This document shows positions 59,979-64,000 of a stretch of 64,000 nucleotides of DNA, piece by piece; the stretch's first letter is position 1; every line of letters starts with the position of its first letter. The DNA comes from Cellulomonas soli (lineage in GTDB: Bacteria; Actinomycetota; Actinomycetes; Actinomycetales; Cellulomonadaceae): positions 1,860,001 to 1,924,000 of the forward strand of contig NZ_JACBZJ010000001.1 in NCBI RefSeq assembly GCF_013409305.1, in the 5' to 3' direction. The notes below the pieces were generated by a model. The model searched no databases. It was given only the letters and a program-made list of their open reading frames with translations, and had not been told where the DNA came from. Position numbers and translations under genes: made by a program.

Positions 59979-61466
59979 ATGACGGCGACGACGCAGCACG
60001 CGGACCAGCAGGCGGACCGGCACGCGGACCCGAGCACGGGCAGCACGAGCAGTGCCGACATCCCCACGACCGTGGCCGACCTCCGTGCGGCGTTCGACCG
60101 CGGGACCACCCGCCCGCTCGCCTGGCGCCGCGCCCGGCTGCGAGCCCTGCGGCAGATGCTCCGCGACCGCGGCGGCGAGATCGAGGCCGCCCTGCACGCG
60201 GACCTGCACAAGAGCCGCACCGAGGCCCAGCTCACCGAGATCGGCGTCCTGCTGACCGAGATCGACCACACCCTGCGGCACCTGGACCGCTGGGCCCGTC
60301 CTCGCCGGGCGCGGCTGCCGCTCTCGTTCCTGCCCGCGACCGCTCGGCTCGTCCCCGAGCCTCTCGGGGTCGTGCTGGTGATCGCCCCCTGGAACTACCC
60401 GGTCCAGCTGCTGCTCTCGCCGCTGGTCGGTGCGCTCGCGGCGGGCAACGCGGTCGTGCTCAAGCCCAGCGAGCTCGCGCCGCACACCTCCGCGCTGCTC
60501 GCCCGGATCGTGCCCGAGCACCTGGGCGCGGACGCCGTCCGGGTGGTCGAGGGTGGTGTCCCGGAGACGACCGAGCTGCTCCGGGAGCGGTTCGACCACA
60601 TCGTCTACACCGGCAACGGCCGGGTCGCCCGGATCGTCCTGCGGGCCGCCGCCGAGCACCTCACGCCCGTCACGCTCGAGCTCGGCGGCAAGTCGCCGGT
60701 CTGGTTCGACGACGACGCGCACCTCGACGAGGCGGCCCGGCGCATCGCGTGGGCCAAGTTCGTCAACGCCGGGCAGACCTGCATCGCCCCCGACTACGTG
60801 CTGACCACCCCCGACCGGGTCGGTCCGCTCACCGAGGCGCTGCACCGGGCCGTCCGCGAGATGTGGGGCGCCGACCCCTCGGCGAGCGAGGACTACGGGC
60901 GGATCGTCGACGGGCGTCAGCACGCGCGGCTCGTCTCCCTGCTCGAAGGCGCGCACGTCGCGTTCGGCGGGACGCACGATGCCGGCAGCCGTTACCTCGC
61001 ACCGACCGTGCTGCACGTCCCGGCCGAGGCTCGCGGGGCCCGACCGGGGGACCCGGACGCCCCGGCACGCGCGATGCGCGAGGAGATCTTCGGACCGCTG
61101 CTGCCGATCGTGGCCGTCGACTCGGTCGAGGACGCCATCGCCTACGTCAACGCCGGGGACAAGCCGCTCGCGCTCTACCTGTTCTCGGGCTCGCGGCGTC
61201 GCCGTGCGGAGGTCGTGGCACGCACGTCCTCGGGAGCGGTCGGCATCGACGTCGCGCTGCTGCACGCCGGCGCGGCCGGGCTGCCGTTCGGCGGGGTGGG
61301 GCCCAGCGGGACGGGCGCGTACCACGGGGAGGCCTCGTTCCGGACGTTCAGCCACCTCAAGCCCGTGCTGCACAAGCCGCTGCGGCCCGACACGCTGCGG
61401 TTCGTGCAGCCGCCGTTCGGCGAGCGCGGGCGCGAACTCGCCCGGCGGATGGTCCGGCTCGGCTGA
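59979..61466 (+). CDS. Aldehyde dehydrogenase (class 3-like, NAD(P)+)
   Basis: 495 residues. Oxidises aldehydes to acids. Catalytic Glu234 in L-E-L-G-G-K-S-P and nucleophile Cys268 in [10 protein letters not shown] are present. W-N-Y-P near residue 130 and the Rossmann loop Y-T-G-N-G-R-V-A-R (Asn replacing the usual Ser) are as in class 3 fatty-aldehyde enzymes. E-E-I-F-G-P-L-L-P near 370 and [10 protein letters not shown] near 437 complete the family pattern. The first ~30 residues are a disordered His/Asp/Ala stretch. Controlled by the divergent TetR gene. Confidence 0.92.
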
Positions 61467-61474
61467 GCTCGTGG

Positions 61475-61492
61475 TGTCGCCGAACGGCGACA
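61475..61492 (+). terminator. Short hairpin after the aldehyde dehydrogenase gene
   Basis: TGTCGCC-GAAC-GGCGACA, a 7-bp stem with a tetraloop, 8 bases after the stop and between convergent genes. Confidence 0.45.
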
Positions 61493-61531
61493 TGGGAGAG
61501 CGCGAGCGCTGACGGCGGTGCGACCTGAGCG

Positions 61532-62299
61532 TCAGTCGACCCAGACCACGACGCCCGTGACGCCGCCGAGCACCGCCGCGACGCCCGCACGCAGGGCCGT
61601 CGCGCAGCGCTCGGGCGTGAACGAGTCCGGGTCGTAGGTCGAGGCCGACCCGAGGCCCTCGCCACGGAACGACGCCCCCGACCAGTCGGCCGCGGTCACG
61701 TTGCCCGTCGGCTCGGCGATCTCCGCGCCGACGACGAGGAACTGCTGGTCCAGGTGGTTCGCACTGACCACGGCGAGCGGGTCGACGAGGTCGTCCCCGG
61801 CGCTGATCACCAGGTCCCCGCGCAGGGCGACGGCCTCGGCGATGCTCGGCACGAGGTCGTCGGGGTCCTCGGCGACGATCGTGCGCAGGTCGACGTCCTC
61901 CGCCTGCGCCCAGTCCTGCACCGCCGTGACCAGGGCCTGCGTCGGGGCGTCGTCGCCGGAGGTCACCAGGACGACGCGGTAGCCCTCGCGCGGTCCGATC
62001 GCGTCCCAGGAGCCGGGCTCGGGGACGATCGTCGCCTCGGGGGAGGGCGTGGAGTCGGGGGCGACGAACCCGACGGCGAGCGCGCCGACCGCGACCGGGC
62101 CGGGGTGCGGCTGCGACCAGTCGGACCCGGAGGCGCAGCCGGCGAGCAGTGCGAGGCCGAGGGTCAGCGCGGCGCCGACGGGCAGGGCGACCGCGCGTGC
62201 CGTGCTGGTGGGCGTGCTGGCCGACGGTCCGGCGGGCGTGCGGGTGGGGCGGGGTCGCACGGGTCGTCCTCCGGACGGGTGGGGGCGTGGGCGCGGCAA
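61532..62299 (-). CDS. Lipoprotein with BMP/periplasmic-binding-like domain
   Basis: 255 residues. A long Pro/Arg-rich N-terminus is followed by a hydrophobic stretch ending in L-L-A-G-C near residue 55, a lipobox. The mature part has alternating beta-alpha units: Y-R-V-V-L-V-T-S-G-D-D, A-L-V-T-A-V-Q-D-W-A, G-D-L-V-I-S-A-G-D-D-L-V, Q-F-L-V-V-G-A-E, like the fold of basic membrane protein (BMP) binding lipoproteins. At ~190 mature residues it is shorter than a full binding protein. The true start may be an internal codon closer to the signal. Confidence 0.65.
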   Translation of the reverse strand: MPRPRPHPSGGRPVRPRPTRTPAGPSASTPTSTARAVALPVGAALTLGLALLAGCASGSDWSQPHPGPVAVGALAVGFVAPDSTPSPEATIVPEPGSWDAIGPREGYRVVLVTSGDDAPTQALVTAVQDWAQAEDVDLRTIVAEDPDDLVPSIAEAVALRGDLVISAGDDLVDPLAVVSANHLDQQFLVVGAEIAEPTGNVTAADWSGASFRGEGLGSASTYDPDSFTPERCATALRAGVAAVLGGVTGVVVWVD

Positions 62300-62466
62300 G
62301 GCTTCTTCCTACCCCACCGGACCGGGCGGTCGAGGCGTCGCAGCAGGTCGGGCGCCGATCGTTCCGCGCGAGTTCGCCGACGGTCCGCCGCTCGTTCACG
62401 CGGCTCGGACAGATTGCGGCAGACCGACCCGGAACGGACCGGTCGGACAGACCGCCGAGGAGACCG

Positions 62467-63714
62467 ATGTCGCGCCCCGCCCGCCCGCCCGCCCGCGAAC
62501 GATCCGAGCGGCCGCCGGTGCTGGTGCGGGTTCTGGTCCCGCTCGGGCTGCTGCTCGGCGCGGTGCTCACGCTCGTCGCCGGACCCGCCTCCGCGCACGG
62601 GTTCACCTCGGTCGTGTACGTCGACGTGAGCGCGCCCGAGCCGGGCCGGGTGCGCACGCAGGTCGGGCTCGAGTACGACCTGCTCGTCGTGTCGGCAGCC
62701 GACGCACAGGGCGACGACCCGCTGTTCCAGGACGGCACGGCCGCGTTCGAGAGCGGTGACGCGGACGAGCAGGCCGACGCCCTGCAGGCCCACGCCCGCA
62801 CCGTGCTCGACTACGTCACCGAGCGGTTCACGGTGGCCTCCGGCGACCGGTCGTGCGCGCCCGTGCAGGTCGGGGACGTGCAGGTCACCGAGCGGGACGG
62901 CGTGCCGTACGCGGTGCTCACGCTCGACCACACGTGCGACGCGTCCGACGGTGCGCACGAGATCACCAGCACGCTGTTCGGCGACGCCGAGGGCTACGTG
63001 ACCGGGACCCGCACCGTGGTCACGTACACGCTCGACGGACGCTCGGGCAGTGCGGCGCTCGACGGCGCGCACCCGACGTTCTCGACCGAGCAGGCGTGGA
63101 CCGAGCGGTTCGTGGAGTTCTTCCGGCTCGGCGCCGAGCACCTGCTGACCGGGACCGACCACATCCTGTTCCTGCTCGCCGTCATCGCCGGGTCGCGCCG
63201 GCTGCGCGAGATCGTGCTGGCCGCCACGGCGTTCACCGTCGCGCACTCGGTGACGTTCGTGATCGCCGCCACCGGGCTCGTGCACGTGCCCGGGAACGTC
63301 GTCGAGCCGATCATCGCGCTGTCCATCGCGGTCGTCGCCGGCGGTCACCTGTGGCGGCTGCGCGAGCAGGGTGCGCAGGCCACCGACCTCGGGACGGGCG
63401 GCCCGCTGGGGCTCGACCGGCCCGGCCTGGTGCGGCTCGGCGTCGTGTTCGCCTTCGGGCTCGTGCACGGCCTCGGCTTCGCGGGGGCGCTCGGCATCGA
63501 CGAACCGTGGTCGTGGCAGCTGCTGTGGTCGCTGCTCGTGTTCAACGTCGGCATCGAGGCCGTGCAGCTGGCGATCATCGCGCTCGTCTTCCCGGTGCTG
63601 GCCCTGCTGCGTCGACGCTCGCCGCGCGTCGGTCTGACCGCGACGGGCGTGATCGCCGGCGTCGTGACCGTCACCGGTCTCGTCTGGTTCGTGCAACGGC
63701 TCGGGGGCCTCTGA
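62467..63714 (+). CDS. HupE/UreJ-like membrane protein with extracytoplasmic N-terminal domain
   Basis: 415 residues. A signal sequence (L-L-L-G-A-V-L-T-L-V-A-G-P-A-S-A-H-G) exports an N-terminal domain of ~200 residues with two cysteines. Then come about six transmembrane helices with the HupE/UreJ_2 signature R-L-G-A-E-H-L-L-T-G-T-D-H-I-L-F-L, A-T-A-F-T-V-A-H-S-V-T, and F-G-L-V-H-G-L-G-F-A, whose His and Asp residues may bind metal such as nickel. The transport role is inferred from the family. AGGAG lies 5 bases before the ATG. Confidence 0.85.
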   Translation: MSRPARPPARERSERPPVLVRVLVPLGLLLGAVLTLVAGPASAHGFTSVVYVDVSAPEPGRVRTQVGLEYDLLVVSAADAQGDDPLFQDGTAAFESGDADEQADALQAHARTVLDYVTERFTVASGDRSCAPVQVGDVQVTERDGVPYAVLTLDHTCDASDGAHEITSTLFGDAEGYVTGTRTVVTYTLDGRSGSAALDGAHPTFSTEQAWTERFVEFFRLGAEHLLTGTDHILFLLAVIAGSRRLREIVLAATAFTVAHSVTFVIAATGLVHVPGNVVEPIIALSIAVVAGGHLWRLREQGAQATDLGTGGPLGLDRPGLVRLGVVFAFGLVHGLGFAGALGIDEPWSWQLLWSLLVFNVGIEAVQLAIIALVFPVLALLRRRSPRVGLTATGVIAGVVTVTGLVWFVQRLGGL

Positions 63715-63877
63715 GCGCACGGCGGGAGCCCGACTCAGGTGTTCCGGCCTGCGCCACCCGATGGATCGTCCCTGTTCAGAGGCGGTTCACCCGGCGCGGT
63801 GAACGTGGGCCCGTTCGTCCCGGTTTGGCCCGATCGGCTCCGACACATCCCTCTGGCACGAAGAGAACGGACGGCGC

Positions 63878-64000
63878 ATGTCCTCCAGCACGACAGCTCC
63901 ACGTGAGCGTCACGACCGGCTCCCGGTGCGGCTCGCCGCACTGGCCGTCGGCACGGCCGTCGCCCTCGGCGGGTTCGCGGTCGCCCCGGCGACCGCCGCC
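63878..64000 (+). CDS. Secreted protein, N-terminal fragment (cut by window edge)
   Basis: Only 41 codons are present. They read as a signal peptide: Arg-rich start (R-E-R-H-D-R-L-P-V-R), hydrophobic core (L-A-A-L-A-V-G-T-A-V-A-L-G-G-F-A-V), and A-P-A-T-A-A as a likely cleavage region. The mature product lies outside the window. Confidence 0.6.
   Translation, partial: MSSSTTAPRERHDRLPVRLAALAVGTAVALGGFAVAPATAA

Overview
The window is a chromosomal stretch of a high-GC Gram-positive bacterium, an actinobacterium of Cellulomonas/Micrococcales type. This is inferred from the very GC-rich codon use, many GTG starts, a 10-box (TANNNT) often placed 6-7 nt before the start codon (leaderless genes), metNIQ, a GH18 chitinase with paired chitin-binding modules, and type VII secretion-style small proteins. 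No sequence search was possible, so the genus is only a guess.

Region 1 (1-10.3 kb) is mainly housekeeping: a cut-off phosphotransferase-like gene, a degenerate GGDEF protein, an ECF sigma factor fused to its own zinc-finger/membrane/extracellular part, and a metNIQ methionine importer preceded by a palindrome and a 12-codon peptide ending in tandem cysteines. Then come upp, tadA, a sirtuin and tRNA-Ser(CGA).

Region 2 (10.5-12.8 kb) is a four-gene overlapping operon: an EspC-like small protein, a WXG-type N-terminus joined to a calpain-like cysteine protease, and two small mutually similar proteins (one soluble, one membrane-anchored). It looks like a secreted toxin with candidate immunity or partner proteins.

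Region 3 (12.9-44.5 kb) is a defence island. It holds an HNH endonuclease, an orphan minimal nucleotidyltransferase, an RluA-type pseudouridine synthase, a complete Wadjet system (jetABCD, 15.56-22.23 kb), and an AlbA_2/ATPase regulator behind a cluster of palindromes. A large leftward operon (44.48 to 25.77 kb) follows: SNF2 helicase, N6-adenine methylase, DUF262/HNH/RAMA protein, a 2127-residue helicase-DUF1998-nuclease-like fusion, and a RelE-like/UvrD helicase. An alpha/beta hydrolase with a DUF726-like C-terminus follows on the same strand. The operon resembles class 1 DISARM in its first two genes and in the helicase/DUF1998 parts, but it lacks the phospholipase-D nuclease and carries a GmrSD-type protein and a RelE-UvrD protein instead. 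It is the best candidate for a little-described system here.

Region 4 (44.7-64 kb) returns to general functions: a DUF4352 exported protein divergent from a histidine kinase/response regulator pair, a membrane protein, a SUFU-domain protein, a DUF4143 ATPase behind four 23-bp tandem repeats, two alpha/beta hydrolases, a YqeY protein, a secreted chitinase, a lipoprotein, three tandem paralogues of an unrecognised two-repeat family (with a 221-bp block 220/221 identical between copies 1 and 3), a TetR/aldehyde dehydrogenase pair with a perfect operator, a lipoprotein, a HupE-like membrane protein and the start of a secreted protein.
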